Shown: positions 43,475 through 54,639, numbered from the stretch's first letter. The stretch is 64,000 nt of DNA from Typhlomys cinereus (GCA_023101885.1 JALPQD010000405.1:922501-986500), one strand, 5' to 3'. Notes: generated by a model not told the origin, from the letters alone. Made by a program: numbers and translations.

Positions 43475-43960
43475 CAGTGCTAGGGGACCCGGGGCTCCCC
43501 TAGGCAGTCAGCGAGGCCCCTAATAGACCCGGACCAGGCCGGTCAGCGTCAGGGTCTGCATCACGACCTCGGCCAAGCGCTTTCATGCTTTCGAGGTGGA
43601 GCGATTGAGCATTTTTTTCCCTCTCCGGGCGAGAACCAAGAGGTCAGGCACAGTGTAGCTGTGACAGATGGAATGGGCTCCTTGTTTGGAAACACCCTTT
43701 TCAAGTGCACCCTGAGAAGGGATTAAGAAAGAGCAACCTTGGCTCGTTTTCAGGACTGTCATCGATGAACACCTCCAAGCTCATTTGAGGGAAGTGACAG
43801 AGAGACTGAGATTTCAAATCGGGGAGCGCCGGTCTCTCCAGCACGATGTTCTCCCCACCTCCTCCAGCCCGCGGAAAACAAAAGCTGCCGAGAAGGAAAG
43901 CGGCACAGCGCCACCTCCCGGCCGCAGCCTGGCCCCTCGGGGTCTCTGCCCAAGCCAGGA
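43475..43960. promoter_or_regulatory. GC-richer segment with CTCF-type motif
   Basis: The most CpG-retaining repeat-free segment in the window, including 'gaggtggagcgattgagc' and several CGG/CCG clusters. It is not dense or long enough to call a CpG island by eye. It contains the CTCF-like site annotated separately. A weak promoter or insulator role is conceivable. Confidence 0.3.
43907..43921 (-). promoter_or_regulatory. Strong CTCF-type binding motif
   Basis: The minus strand reads CCGGGAGGTGGCGCT, which agrees with the CTCF core consensus at the key AGGTGGCGC positions and at the leading CC. Flanking sequence is GC-rich and repeat-free. Occupancy cannot be judged from sequence alone. Confidence 0.55.
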
Positions 43961-44068
43961 CTCCTCTAATTCTGGGAAGGTGGGCCCCTACATGGGATGG
44001 GGGGCTTACATTTCTGTGCATTCTCAGTGCACGACGAATGCAACACGTGTGCATGCGTGTTATGTCTA

Positions 44069-44086
44069 CACACACACACACACACA
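44069..44086 (+). repeat. Short (CA)n tract
   Basis: Nine CA units following a TG/CA-rich stretch ('gtgtgcatgcgtgtta'). Confidence 0.85.
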
Positions 44087-44169
44087 ATTTGAACACCAAG
44101 TAAGATTAACTTGTCTTTTGAGGAACAATTATCTACCTTTTGATAGTTTTCAAAGTGGAACTGAGTGAT

Positions 44170-44335
44170 TGGATAGGCTCTGGAGACAGTTTTTCTGGCT
44201 CGAACCTCGGCTTTGCTACTGAAGTCTTAGGCAACCTACTTTAACCTCTTGAGCTTTCTCTATTTTCCCACAAAAGGAGAATAAGGGTATCCACCTCAGT
44301 CCCACTGCAAGAATTGGGAGGGTGCAGGTTTACCA
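44170..44335 (+). mobile_element. MIR SINE
   Basis: 'cctcggctttgctactgaag', 'taggcaacctactttaacct', 'cttgagctttctctattttc' and 'aggagaataagggtatccac' follow the MIR order closely. Confidence 0.65.
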
Positions 44336-44339
44336 GCGT

Positions 44340-45620
44340 GTGACCCATTAATGACCTTGTACTTGTAGGGATGAGCTCTCATCATTATTCAACTAAACAG
44401 AGCTCATAGGATTTCCGCCTTCTTTATCCCTCGGGCCGGTCTAATTTCTTGCTGGTCAACGTGTTCCATGAAGATGTTTCCTGGGTAAGGAGGTTAATGC
44501 CAAATCCGCAATTCTGTTGACAATGTCACTACCGAAACTCACCCCCTGAACTTTGTAGATCCTCCTGGCAGATTTTGAGAAGGATGTTCCAAGTCCTCTC
44601 TCTGTATTTATGAAGATTGGTTGGAGAGGTGAGCAGGCTGTCGTTGATGCCCTTGATTGAATCCCGATGCTCTGAAACTAGGGAAGGATGTCTCCTTCCC
44701 CCCCTTTTATGTTGGACCGAACTCCAGCTTCGTGGAAGTTGGCATCCTGGGCTCCCTTGTTTCTATGTGCAGAGAGCATCCTGAAAATGCGTTGGAACGG
44801 GATGGGGCTCCATCCCAAGTCCTCCTGGAACCACACGCATCTCTGGCGATCCCCGTGTTGGAATGGGATGCTCTTCAAACCTGATCTGAAAAGTTCTCTC
44901 AGTTTGGAGAAAAGATAGTGAGGCGACAGGCTGTCCAAGTCAGAGGCTGGCTTTCCCAAGGTCAACCATAAATCAAGGTGACCACGTGTCACAGACACCA
45001 GTGCTGGAGTCCTGGAGGGGGGTGTGTGGGGCCTGATGACAGGAGACTACCTCTTCCCAGCCCGTCTGCTGCCAGGGAAGCCTGGCATATGATTGCTCTT
45101 TGCCATAGAGGAAGCCTCCCCGCTGTTTAATGAGAGCTAGCTTGCCCTAGGAAGGAGGGCCTGGCCCACACATCTGTCTCATCAAAGGGGTTGGAGGCTC
45201 TGGGACACAAAGGTCTCTCAGGCCTCCATTCTCTGGCCTTTATCACTCTCAGAAGCTATCCCACTAATGTGCTCAAACAGCCGTGACTTTGCCCCTAGCA
45301 AGACGCTGCGAACGTGTTTGGGAGCTCAGCCCGGTGAGGACAGAAGGGGAAGCCTCAGGTTCTGCACTTGGCGGCCTCTCCTGAGGAAGGCTGAACCATG
45401 ACTCATCTGGGTTAGAATATTTTGTTAGCTAGTCCCTGTTTTGCTTTTAAAAACTACCAAAGTCTCAGAGACTTCTGTGAGGAGAGCTGCCTCACAGCCG
45501 GCCTACAGGGGACAGGGATGACCCAGAATGAATGTACAGACCAGGGTCCCTGGAGGTCACGGGGGTTTGCAGAAAACCAAGAAGCATTAATGAATTAAGT
45601 TGAAGGATTGAGAAGATGTC
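44340..45620. other. Unique non-coding sequence
   Basis: No repeat is recognised over about 1.3 kb. The overlapping frames near 44.66-45.0 kb on both strands are short and anonymous. Confidence 0.4.
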
Positions 45621-45627
45621 AAGACTT

Positions 45628-45697
45628 GCCTCAAACTCAAGATCTTCCTGCTCAGCTACTTGAGAGCTGGGATTCCAGTCATGTCGCTGTGGTGGCC
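45628..45697 (-). mobile_element. B1 fragment, antisense
   Basis: 'ctcaaactcaagatcttcct', 'gctcagctacttgagagctg' and 'ggattccagtcatg' are the inner part of a reversed B1. Confidence 0.6.
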
Positions 45698-45819
45698 TAT
45701 CTTTATACTGTTTAAGTATAAAGTTTGATAGCATTAAACATGGTCACAGGCCAAGCTCTGAGACTTTTCATCCGGCAAAACTGAACATCGAGACCTCTCC
45801 CCTCCAAGACCCTGGAAGC

Positions 45820-46310
45820 CATCATTCCTGTTTGTGTCAATTGGACTGCTCTGGGTACTTCATACATGTGGTCACGTGGCATTGTCTTTCCTGACTGGCT
45901 TGTTTCACCTAACATGAGACTTTCAAAGTCCCTCTGTTGATATTTCAACACACACAGGAATTCTCTTCCTTTCAAAGCTGACTAATATTCTGTGCTGCCT
46001 ATTGTACCCTTCACATCCTGACTCTGGGCACTTGGGTTACCCTGTGGCTGTGCTGAATGCTGCTGCTGCGATGAATGCAGATACACAAATCCCTCTGGGA
46101 ACTCTTAAGTTCTTCTGAGTATGTATCCAGAGGTGGAATTGTTGAATCATGATTTTCTGAGGCATGGTTGCATGGCTCTTCGCGTGCCTGCACCATCTTA
46201 CATTCCTACCAACAAAATGAACAAGTCCCAGATTGTCCACAACCTTACCAGTGCTTGTTTTACTTACTAGTGTTTTTAATTTTTGATTCTGATGGGTATG
46301 ATCAGAACTT
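45820..46310 (-). mobile_element. Ancient L1 (L1M/HAL1-type) fragment, antisense
   Basis: 'ggtacttcatacatgtggtc', 'ctggcttgtttcacctaaca', 'ggcacttgggttaccctgtg', 'gtatccagaggtggaattgt' and 'cattcctaccaacaaaatga' retain the classical antisense L1 order over about 490 bases. Stops and indels are frequent. Confidence 0.8.
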
Positions 46311-46389
46311 GTGCTTTGTTAGCCTGCTCTGTTCTCATAGCGGAAATAGTGAAAAGACACAAAATTCATGTACTTGTCCTTCTCATGTC

Positions 46390-46675
46390 TACCTTTGGAA
46401 GTAAGCATGACCATGCTTCTTTGCGTATCCAGGAAGTTCCATACAAATGCATCCATGTCATATATCCTTTTAATGACACAAAGGCATTCATACTGTACAT
46501 GTCACTTTATGCCTCTTAAATCTCATTTAATTACATGTCTTGGAAGTCTTTGTACAAGTTCCTACAAATCAGTTCTAATTCCTTTGACAACCACATAATA
46601 TTCTACCAAATGAATAATAATTGAGATAATTTCCTATCAGTGAACTCTTAGTTGACTTCAAAGCTTTTCAAAACA
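46390..46675 (-). mobile_element. Ancient L1M-like fragment, antisense
   Basis: 'gacaaccacataatattcta' and 'tttcctatcagtgaactctt' fit the antisense L1 pattern. A MIR at 46780-46880 and another possible L1M scrap at 46.93-47.04 kb follow. Confidence 0.5.
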
Positions 46676-46779
46676 ACAAACAAACAAACAACAGCCAAGA
46701 GACCATGATAGCGGTTATAAAAGCAGATTTGAATCTCCGATGTTGAGGTTCGAACTCACAGAATTCATGTGGACTCATT

Positions 46780-46920
46780 CATTCTCTCTGGGTCTCAGTT
46801 TCCCCATGTCTAAAATGAGAAAGACAATAGCTCTTACTTCTATGGATAAATGAATCAGTCCATGTGAGCTTTGTAAAATACAAAGGATATGGCACAAAAT
46901 AACTATTATGTTGCTTTTAT
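46780..46920 (+). mobile_element. MIR SINE
   Basis: 'ctctgggtctcagtttcccc', 'atgtctaaaatgagaaagac' and 'gatatggcacaaaataact' match the 3' half of MIR. Confidence 0.65.
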
Positions 46921-47585
46921 CAAATTGAACACTACCGAATATTTATTTATGTGGGTGAGTTGCAAGATAAGTTATTGGGTTGAAAGGTATGATTTGTTCT
47001 TTCCATATTTTTATGAACAAATGATCTTTAGCAGAGGTCCAATTAGCTTGGCCAGCCAGCAATGTGACAAATGGGAGGAAGTAGCAAGCTGTTCACCTGA
47101 ATGGCTGTGCCAACACCCTTAAAGATGTGGCTCTCCACTTCGTTCACTCTTGCCCCATTGCTCCTGTTTCTAATCTGTTTCCATTTTTCTCCTTCTCTGT
47201 GTGAGGAAGGAACTGGTGGTGTTGGCATGGAAAGTCAGCCCATACAGTCATAGCAAACCCTGGACACTTCCCAAAGGCCTGTTGATTGGTGAGGGCTCTC
47301 ATGTAAGTTCCCAGATGCCCCCTCTCCTCCCCCAGCAATCATATCCATGGCAAGAAACTCAAATAACAGCTCACCCCAGAACTTCTCTCAAGCTTCCATC
47401 TAAAGACCTTGGTGATCCATGGGGGTTAACGAGACATAAGGACCCACCAAGTCTGACAACCCCCTCACATCCTCAGGCCTTCTTAGCTTGCCTGATGTGC
47501 TCTGCAGAAACACATCTTTACCACAGGAGTTGATTTAATTAATCTTGTTTCTTTGGTTATTGTTTTAGTTGTAGGTTTTTTGTTT

Positions 47586-47695
47586 TTTTTTTTGAGACAG
47601 AGTCTTCTATAGCTCAGGTTGTCCTTGAACCTTGAACTCGGGGTCCTTAGCTTACAAGTACTGGGATCAAGAATGCACTACCATGCTGGGCTTAT
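47586..47695 (-). mobile_element. B1-type SINE, antisense
   Basis: A T-run, 'gagacagagtcttctatagc', 'tcaggttgtccttgaacctt', 'agtactgggatcaagaatgc' and 'actaccatgctgggc' form a near-complete reversed B1. Confidence 0.85.
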
Positions 47696-47774
47696 TGGTT
47701 GATTTTAAGAACCAAAACATGTATGTCCCCTGCAAAACAAGTCAAGAGATGCAAAGGAATGAATCTAGATCAAG

Positions 47775-48198
47775 TGTTGCAGTCCGCCTGCATGGTTGCT
47801 GATAAATGACCATCAAAAGGCTTAAGGGAACAAGGAGTTTATTTTCTCTTATGATTGTCTGGTTACAGTTCTCAGTCCAACTTGATAGGACAGCACGCAC
47901 CAATACCAGGGCCAAGGGAACTGACCACATCATCTCTACACAACAGCTGAGAGAGGAACAATCCTTACTTGCCAGATCAGGATGTCTGGCCAAATGTACA
48001 GAAGGATGCCAACTCCTTCAACCACCTCTCTGTCTTTTATTCCAGGGTCTAATCCCACCCACCACAGGCGGAGCCCTCCCCATCAGCTGGACAATCTGCA
48101 GGCTTGCTCTAGGCCCAGTTCAACCACTAGTTCTCCACAAATGTGCCCAGAGCACAAACCCTCAACCGTCAAGTTGACACTTGCACCCAACTATGACA
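47775..48198 (-). mobile_element. Solo-LTR family, copy E
   Basis: A 424-bp inverted copy with TG and CA termini. On the minus strand an AATAAA lies about 65 bases from the 3' end. It aligns end to end with the copy at 63.5 kb. The flanking pentamers do not match, so the duplication has mutated or a flank has rearranged. Confidence 0.87.
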
Positions 48199-48489
48199 AT
48201 GAGTCTCCCAGGATGCATATTTACGATAATCTCATATCTCAGATTTACCATCATGAGTAATTGGCTGATCTCCAAGACTTTCAAAAACATGCATGCTTCT
48301 AAATGCAACTATAAATATTCTAAGGTCTGATTTTTTTAACTGAAAAATGAACATTTCCTGTATTAATTCATATAGATCCTTTTTTTTTTGTAATAGCCAT
48401 GTAGTATCCTGGAAGTCTTTTTTTTATTATTAAAGCTATACTTCTTGATTCTGGCTCCATAAATTTCAAGTACACACTGTTTTGAGGAG

Positions 48490-48600
48490 ATGTAACATGA
48501 CCGGAAATGTGCTAGACCCGGAGTTCCAAGTTGGATTCCTACCCTGGTGTGCCCTGTGTCCTTGAACAAGCTTCTTTCTTTCTCTATTAGTAACAAAAGA
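48490..48600 (+). mobile_element. MIR fragment
   Basis: 'gagttccaagttggattcct', 'gtgtccttgaacaagcttct' and 'tctctattagtaac' suggest the first half of a MIR. Confidence 0.45.
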
Positions 48601-48884
48601 CGCTCATGCATGCAGAAGCATAAAGCTACATGAAAATGTACAGAGGGGTTCTTCTCACAGGATTCAGAGTGCTCGATGAAAGTGAGGATGTTGTATCAGA
48701 GGATCCCCTGGCTGGGTGGTTCCTATGGCTTGTGGAATCTTGCAGGGAAAGCTGTCTGTTCTCCTCCAACAATTGGGGCTGTCGGGAGACCAGAGGAGAT
48801 GCTGACAATCAACTCTCTGAAGGTCAAGTAAGGAGAAAGCAGGACTGACCCGTCCCCAAGAATCGACTCTCAGGGAAGGTGTTG

Positions 48885-48950
48885 ACTTGCCCAAGGTCGA
48901 GATGAGTCCAGAAACTAGACCACAGGCCCTGACTCAGTGCTTTCCAGCCC
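48885..48950 (-). mobile_element. MIR fragment, antisense
   Basis: 'gacttgcccaaggtcgagat' and 'gaaactagaccacaggccct' are the reverse MIR core. Confidence 0.5.
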
Positions 48951-49309
48951 ATGATGTGGTCTGTTCTCCAATAGAGAAGGGAGGATAGATTCTAGCTAGA
49001 GCAAAGAAGGCGGTCTGAATGCTTTGTTGTTCATACCATCCAAGGCTCCAGGTCAAGATACCTTCTACGGTGAGCAGACAGACGGTGAGGACCTGGGAGT
49101 GGAGAGAGTTGGAATCTGGCGGGGTTTTCTGTCCCTATCTTGGGCTGAGTTACCGTGAGCTTAGAGTTCTTAATCTGTAAACTGAAATGGTTGTGAAGTA
49201 TGATATCAAGGGAGCTTCGTTTGGTTTTCCAGCACAGACTTATTAAAAAGACTTCTCTGTGCTGCTTTCCAAGGTAGAATAATTATGAAGAAGGAACAAG
49301 AAATTTCGT

Positions 49310-49475
49310 GATGCCTAAGTGAGTAAAGGTGCTTGTCAACAACCCTGGTGACTTGAGTTTGATCCCCAGAACCCATGTAAGGCTGGAAGGAAAGAACCGA
49401 CACCACTAAGCTGTCTTCTGATGTCCACATACGTGCACTGTGGCACGTGTGAGGGATGCACACATCCCCCCCCAT
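49310..49475 (+). mobile_element. B3-type SINE
   Basis: 'gtgagtaaaggtgcttgtca', 'gtttgatccccagaacccat', 'gtcttctgatgtccacatac' and 'gcactgtggcacgtgtgagg' make a B3 element without the first ~15 bases of its head. Confidence 0.8.
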
Positions 49476-49590
49476 CCCTCATTAATTAGTAAATTTACAT
49501 ATATAAAATTCTTTTTAAAAAGTACTAAGTACCCATAGTGATTACTGCAATGGACACTGTTCTGAGAATTCTATATACGCATTAATCCAG

Positions 49591-49969
49591 TGTCATGGTT
49601 GGATGTAAATTGTCCCATATGGGCTCATGTTTGAATCCTCAGTTGTCGTTTGAGAAGGTCATGGCACCTTTAGAAGGTGGAGCCTTAAGAAGAAGGCATG
49701 TCACAGGGGATCCACCTTGAGGTCAGTCAGCCCCGCCCTGCTTCTGAGAGAATCCTTTTGTGCAGTTAGTTGGCAGTTTGAGCTTTCTTAGCCTCCACGA
49801 TAGATGTGACCTAAGCCACCTCCAGCTTCTGCTGCCAGCCATGCCTTTTCTGCCATAAAGGACTGTATCTCCCCTCTTGGACCATAATCTGAATAAATCT
49901 CCCTTTCCCCCTTTAAGTTGTTTGACTCTAAGCGTTGTCTCATAGCAACAGAGAAGAGTAACTAGTACA
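49591..49969 (+). mobile_element. ERVL-MaLR (MT/ORR1-type) solo LTR
   Basis: A 379-bp LTR from 'tgtcatggttggatgtaaat' to 'gagtaactagtaca'. It includes the 'ggtggagccttaagaagaag' block, a 'gccatgccttttctgccata' block and an AATAAA just before the 3' region. The flanking pentamers tccag/tccaa differ at one base. These are hallmarks of rodent MaLR LTRs. It is a different family from the ~420-bp LTR found elsewhere in the window. Confidence 0.85.
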
Positions 49970-49989
49970 TCCAAGTTAACTTCTAGAAG

Positions 49990-50145
49990 AGTTCTGGGGA
50001 TGGGTACTATTAGGGTTATCACTTTGCAGATAGAAGCCCTAACAAAAGTGAAGTTTCTTGCCCAAGCACCCAGAGAACATTTGAGGTGCAGCCAGAACAC
50101 AAACCCAGCACTCTGGCTCAAGACTGTGTGCTTAGCCAACAGGGG
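49990..50145 (-). mobile_element. MIR SINE, antisense
   Basis: 'atcactttgcagatagaagc', 'gtttcttgcccaagcaccca' and 'cagaacacaaacccagcact' follow reverse MIR order. Confidence 0.65.
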
Positions 50146-50279
50146 CCTGATTCTCAGGAAATTCATACCATGGTGACAATAGTAACTCTGGCTTACTGAA
50201 CACCAACCACATGTTCGACCATGCCAAGTCCGGGGGTGGTCAGGCCTAGGTCCAAGCACACGTTGAAATCACCTCCAGA

Positions 50280-51130
50280 CCTCAGCTTACCTCTCACAAC
50301 CGTCCACGAATAAGGGAGCAATGGTCTCTTTTGCAAATGAGATGCCTGTTCAGATGGTTTGAACACAGGACTGTTTAATTACTCCTGCTGCCTGGCACCC
50401 CTCCTTCGTCCTCAGTAGCCTTCCCAGACAGGTACGGCTGAGGCAAGACGCAGAAGTCTGGGTCTGGGTTGCCACCAGTTGCCTGGCCATTCTTTGATCT
50501 CAGGGAGTTTGCCATCAGGCCTGGCCTGGCTCGAGGTGGCATCCCAAAAGCCAGCTAGCACATTGACTATGCTGTGTTGGTAAAAAAGGTGGAGGTTGGA
50601 ACACCTTTCTCAGCACCCCATACTGTGCTGGGGATGAACGGTCAGAGGAGCCTCACGTGGACATGGGTAGCGACCACCCTCACGCTATGGTTTCAGAGAC
50701 TCCTGAAAGTGTCAAGCCACAGACTCTGCGATGCTGAGCATCCCTTAGTTTGCTGCCAATGTGCTTGACTAGCAACGGTTCTGTGCGCCTGCACGCCTGG
50801 TATAAATGGCCTTCCCAGTCTGCTCCAGAGAGCAACTTTGAGGAGAGCCCGCCTACAGCCGATGACTCCCATATACGAACACACAGGGAAGGCGAGAGAC
50901 ACCGGAGCCCTAAGACAGCCTCAAGTTCTCATCCAATTGATAACCTGGAAACAGCAATGGATAGACAAATGATCTATGGACAAATGAATAAATCAAACCA
51001 AAGTAATCAATGACAGAGTGAACAAAGGACTGAGTTCATCCGTCTTCAAGGAAAGAATAAGACTTGAGTTGGTCCTTCTGTCTCAGCCTCACCCTGGGTT
51101 CTGAGGCCAGTGCATGGGGGAAACTCAGAA
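50280..51130. other. Unique non-coding sequence
   Basis: No repeat is recognised. Frames are short. Confidence 0.4.
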
Positions 51131-51135
51131 GGATA

Positions 51136-51204
51136 GAGCTGGGGTGCAGCTCGGTGGCAGAATGGGCCCTGAGTTTCATCCCCAGTACTATGTGCACGCA
51201 TGTA

Positions 51205-51235
<31 letters not shown>
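51136..51235 (+). mobile_element. ID-like SINE with (CA)n tail
   Basis: 'agctggggtgcagctcggtg', 'gaatgggccctgagtttcat' and 'ccccagtactatgtgc' form a diverged ID head followed by a CA array at 51211-51235. Confidence 0.7.
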
Positions 51236-51454
51236 CAAGACACGACCATAATGTCCTGAGCTATTCTGAGATGCCAAAAGGAAGAACCCAAAAGGCATCT
51301 CACAGGAACTTTCTGGAAAAAGCACCACTCACCTGCCCCTTTGCCTCCAGGACAGGATTAGAGGGACGCCTGCCCCGAGCTTCCTCCCATTGGTCCCCAG
51401 GGAGGACAGGGTTCTCCCCCACTTCCCTGCCCCCTCTGGGAAGCCACACAGAAC

Positions 51455-51960
51455 TCCAAGTTAATTAAAGCCTCTACTCTGAGAAGAAGGGAATGTTCCA
51501 TTTGGTAAATTTAGAAACAGCTGGTTAGTTTTACCCATTACTTTTGTGCTAACATCAGTGGAGCTCATTCAACTCTGTCTTTTTATGAAGCCGTCCCTCC
51601 AGTGCCACCTGATAGCTACTAATTGCTGCGACTACATTTCTGAATTGCAAATTTTCTGCACTGATAAAAACTTTGATTGCCTGTCAGCTACACATAAGGA
51701 AAAGATCAGCAGTGCTAAATGAGGGGTTCCACGCTTGGAGAATAATGCCTAATGAATTATTCAGGAAAGAATGCTTGAATGAAGCAAACAATTTGAAGGG
51801 TTACCAGCAGCCGCAACAGTTCAACAGGCAAAAGAACAAAAGTATCATCCCGAACATTACACTAATGATTAAAAAATGCGTATTAATTCTAGATTTGGAG
51901 AAAAAAGAAATGCCAATCTGATTTTAAAGGTTAATCATTATTTTCTCAGTAATGCTCTGC
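51455..51960. promoter_or_regulatory. Best candidate conserved enhancer-like element
   Basis: A repeat-free, AT-rich block with many homeodomain-type TAAT sites ('aagttaattaaagc', 'gcctaatgaattattc', 'ctaatgattaaaaaatg', 'gtattaattctag', 'ggttaatcattatt'). Such clusters are typical of deeply conserved developmental enhancers. The open frame of 82 codons inside it is likely chance. Conservation was not tested. Confidence 0.4.
51601..51615 (-). promoter_or_regulatory. CTCF-like motif (second candidate)
   Basis: The minus strand reads CTATCAGGTGGCACT and matches the CTCF core at about 13 of 15 positions. It lies inside the AT-rich enhancer candidate. Confidence 0.35.
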
Positions 51961-51964
51961 TCTC

Positions 51965-53550
51965 CAGTGGGGGGGGGGTGGCTGGTAAGTGAGGGGAAAA
52001 CTCCAATATTTTAGGATGTGTAATATTATGACATAATAGAGTCATAGAATTCACACACACATCATTTACATATTGTAAATTTCAAATTTCATCAAAAGAT
52101 CACACACACACACACACACACACATCCTGAACAGAATGTTCACTTAAGAGAACTTTATTGAGGTCTCACTGTACCGTAGCCAAGAATCCCCTCCTTGAAG
52201 TAAGGGCCTTGCAGAAATAGCAAAATGAAATAAGATATATGTGATTAAACATATGCAAATACATATCATAATTAGCGACTCTTTCTGGCAGAATCGGAAT
52301 GTGTTTTACATAGTCTGCAAGTGAGCCGAGGATACAAATGGAAATTTCTTGAAAAGCTTCTGCCTGTTGGGTCTGAAACCCAAGCAAACAAACCAATAAA
52401 TCAGCTTTTAGCTTCTGTCCAATACTGACATATTTGCTGCTTTCAGAAAAAAAATACATTTCTGCCACCCAAAGTGCTAATTTGTTTTGACAGATGCTGT
52501 GCAGTTGCCAAATATGGAGAAGGGGGGGGTGGGATAAATCCTGGAAACCATAATGCAAAATAGTATAATTAAAGATGTTAAAAGATGGGAACATCACCAC
52601 TGTGGTATTACGATGCATCTGAATATTTAAAAATAGCTCTTCAGAGCTATGCTCTGGAGTACGGAGGCCATCAGATTACCTCAGAGCATCTCAGGAAGCC
52701 ATGGAATGGCAACGGTGGAATTTAAAGAGTACTGTTTAATTGTGAAATACTCAGCCAATCACATAACAGCTTAATGAGTTTTTTTTCACCCACTCAAAAG
52801 CCTATGGTATCAGTCACCAGCTAGTAATTTTATTATGAAGATGTTCAGTGTCAAGGTACGTCTCTTTCGTCCTAGCCGTGATGCTGCTGTAACATCTGAC
52901 TTAGGAGGCCCAGCTGACCATCTGCCAGGGCCCCTGCACTCACAGACAATTAATGTTCTCCCCAAGGACCCGGCCTCCCCATGTTCCTGTTGCTGTCTTT
53001 TTGATATGAGAGTGAGGTTGATAAACACATTCTAGTCACAATTAAAAAACAGTTTCACTGACCAGTTGCCACCGATGATATCACCGGACAGCTTTGGTTG
53101 TCATTGTAGCAAAGGATTTAAGGGTGTTGATGTGCAGACAAGATGAAGGTCTCTTTATCCAGCCCTCACCTAGCTCTGCGATTCTTCCTGTGATAGCTCT
53201 AGGTGTCTTGTGAGGAAATGCCATTCGGCATAAATCGGGCCGAGAGGCTGAAAAAAAAGGCTTGGGGGGAGGGGGGGTAGGCCTTTGCAGACTAAAGGGT
53301 CCATCTAAGGGGGTAATTCACTCTGTGAGGTGAGTAGTAGGGGGTCCAAAGAAGAGCAGCCATTGAGTTGCCTTTGTAATGGAAGCAAAAGCAGATCCTC
53401 CCGTGGCAGCTGCCTAGTCTTTCTAGAAAGGTCACAGACACTTAGTTTAAAATGAGAGTCCTCTGTCTTCACGACAGGACTTTGAGTGGTCGGGAAGGAC
53501 TAAGAATGGAACAGCCGCCATGTTCAAGGTGGGTCAGTACCTCCTCAACA
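51965..53550. other. AT-rich unique sequence, possibly conserved in part
   Basis: Mostly repeat-free. AT-rich blocks at 52.14-52.62 kb and 52.72-53.06 kb resemble the enhancer candidate in composition. G-runs occur at 51971-51978 and 53265-53276. No gene is seen. Confidence 0.4.
52101..52124 (+). repeat. (CA)n microsatellite
   Basis: Twelve CA units. Confidence 0.95.
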
Positions 53551-53559
53551 ATCTACAGA

Positions 53560-53670
53560 GTAGACAGTATCATTCCTTTCTAATTTACAAGTGATGCTTC
53601 GAGAAATTAAGTTTCCTGTCCAAAACCATGGAGTGGTAGCACTAGGTAGGACTTGAACTCAAGTCTTCTT
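53560..53670 (-). mobile_element. MIR SINE, antisense, interrupted by L1
   Basis: 'gatgcttcgagaaattaagt', 'ttcctgtccaaaaccatgga' and 'aggacttgaactcaagtctt' are reverse MIR. The L1 insertion at 53671 landed in its last part, and the duplicated target (54613-54628) restores the sequence on the other side. Confidence 0.6.
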
Positions 53671-54612
53671 TTTTTTTATTATTAAAAATTTAATTATACA
53701 TTTTAAAATTTTTTACCAGTTCCCTCCCTCCCCCCTCCTCCCCCTCCCCTTCCCCCAGTGCCTCCCCCCCAATTCCCAGAGAGTCCTTTATTGTGTACGC
53801 CTAACTCTCCATTGGGTCATCCTCTCCGATGACATATAAGGACCCAGTGGCATTTCCATAAGCCCTTTCTCTTGTTCCCCTTAAGCATAAGATCACTACT
53901 ATGGCTGTCAATCCCTTGCCTCCAGGGGTCTCGGTGCCCTTAACAGATGCTAGACTTTATGAGGGCAACAGTGCGCTGGACATTGCGCAGGGCATGCAAA
54001 GTCCCATTACGATTACTTTGGCCCCAACTATTGTTGAGAATCTTGCAAATCGTTGCTCCTCCCATCCTTTTGCTCTTACAATCTTACCGCCCCCTCTTCC
54101 GCAAATGTCCCTGAGCTCCAGGATGGGGAGAGATTAGGTTGTCCTAGTTCTATGTGATTGATATAGTCTCTGAAGTTCTGGATTGTGGTTTGTTGATTTT
54201 CTTTTGCAGTTTTGCTGCTCCTGCAATTCCCTTCACTCCATTCTGCTGGGCACTGTATGTCACCCCCTGGCCAGAGACAAAAAGCTGTTAAACTGGAGTC
54301 TTGTTGTAATAGCACATTCAAGGGTAGATGTAATAAGAGTAGGAAACCTCCCTGAGGGAGGGGTCCATCACCCATTTGCAAAATGATTACTTTTTATCTG
54401 CTAGACTATATGCCCTCCCCTTCTGGTGAGATCAGGAAAGAACGTCTGTGAACTTAACCAGGTTTCTCATTACTTACTTGCAGACCTTGATGGAGGCCTA
54501 TTTTCTCTGCTGTAACATGGTCTCCTCTCTCCTTGTTTCTGGTGTGGCCCTCCTAACCCATCTCTCTTGTTCATAATCCTTGCAATTACTGTGTTTCATA
54601 GGTTTACTTTTG
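53671..54612 (-). mobile_element. 5'-truncated L1 insertion (3' end only)
   Basis: A 942-bp insertion flanked by a perfect 16-bp duplication (53655-53670 and 54613-54628). Its minus strand ends in an A-rich tail (complement at 53671-53710). It is preceded by a strong purine tract (complement at 53720-53770), which is typical of rodent L1 3' UTRs. No intact reverse-transcriptase frame is present, as expected for a 5'-truncated copy. The L1 assignment rests on tail, purine tract and duplication; a processed transcript is the alternative. Confidence 0.75.
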
Positions 54613-54639
54613 GAACTCAAGTCTTCTTAAAACAATTTT

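Noticed and set aside
43475..43960. CpG-island promoter
   Set aside because: CpG density looks raised by eye but patchy, with no TATA, initiator or following exon visible.
49723..50259. 178-codon minus-strand frame
   Set aside because: It crosses an MaLR LTR and a MIR, so it is a composite of repeats.
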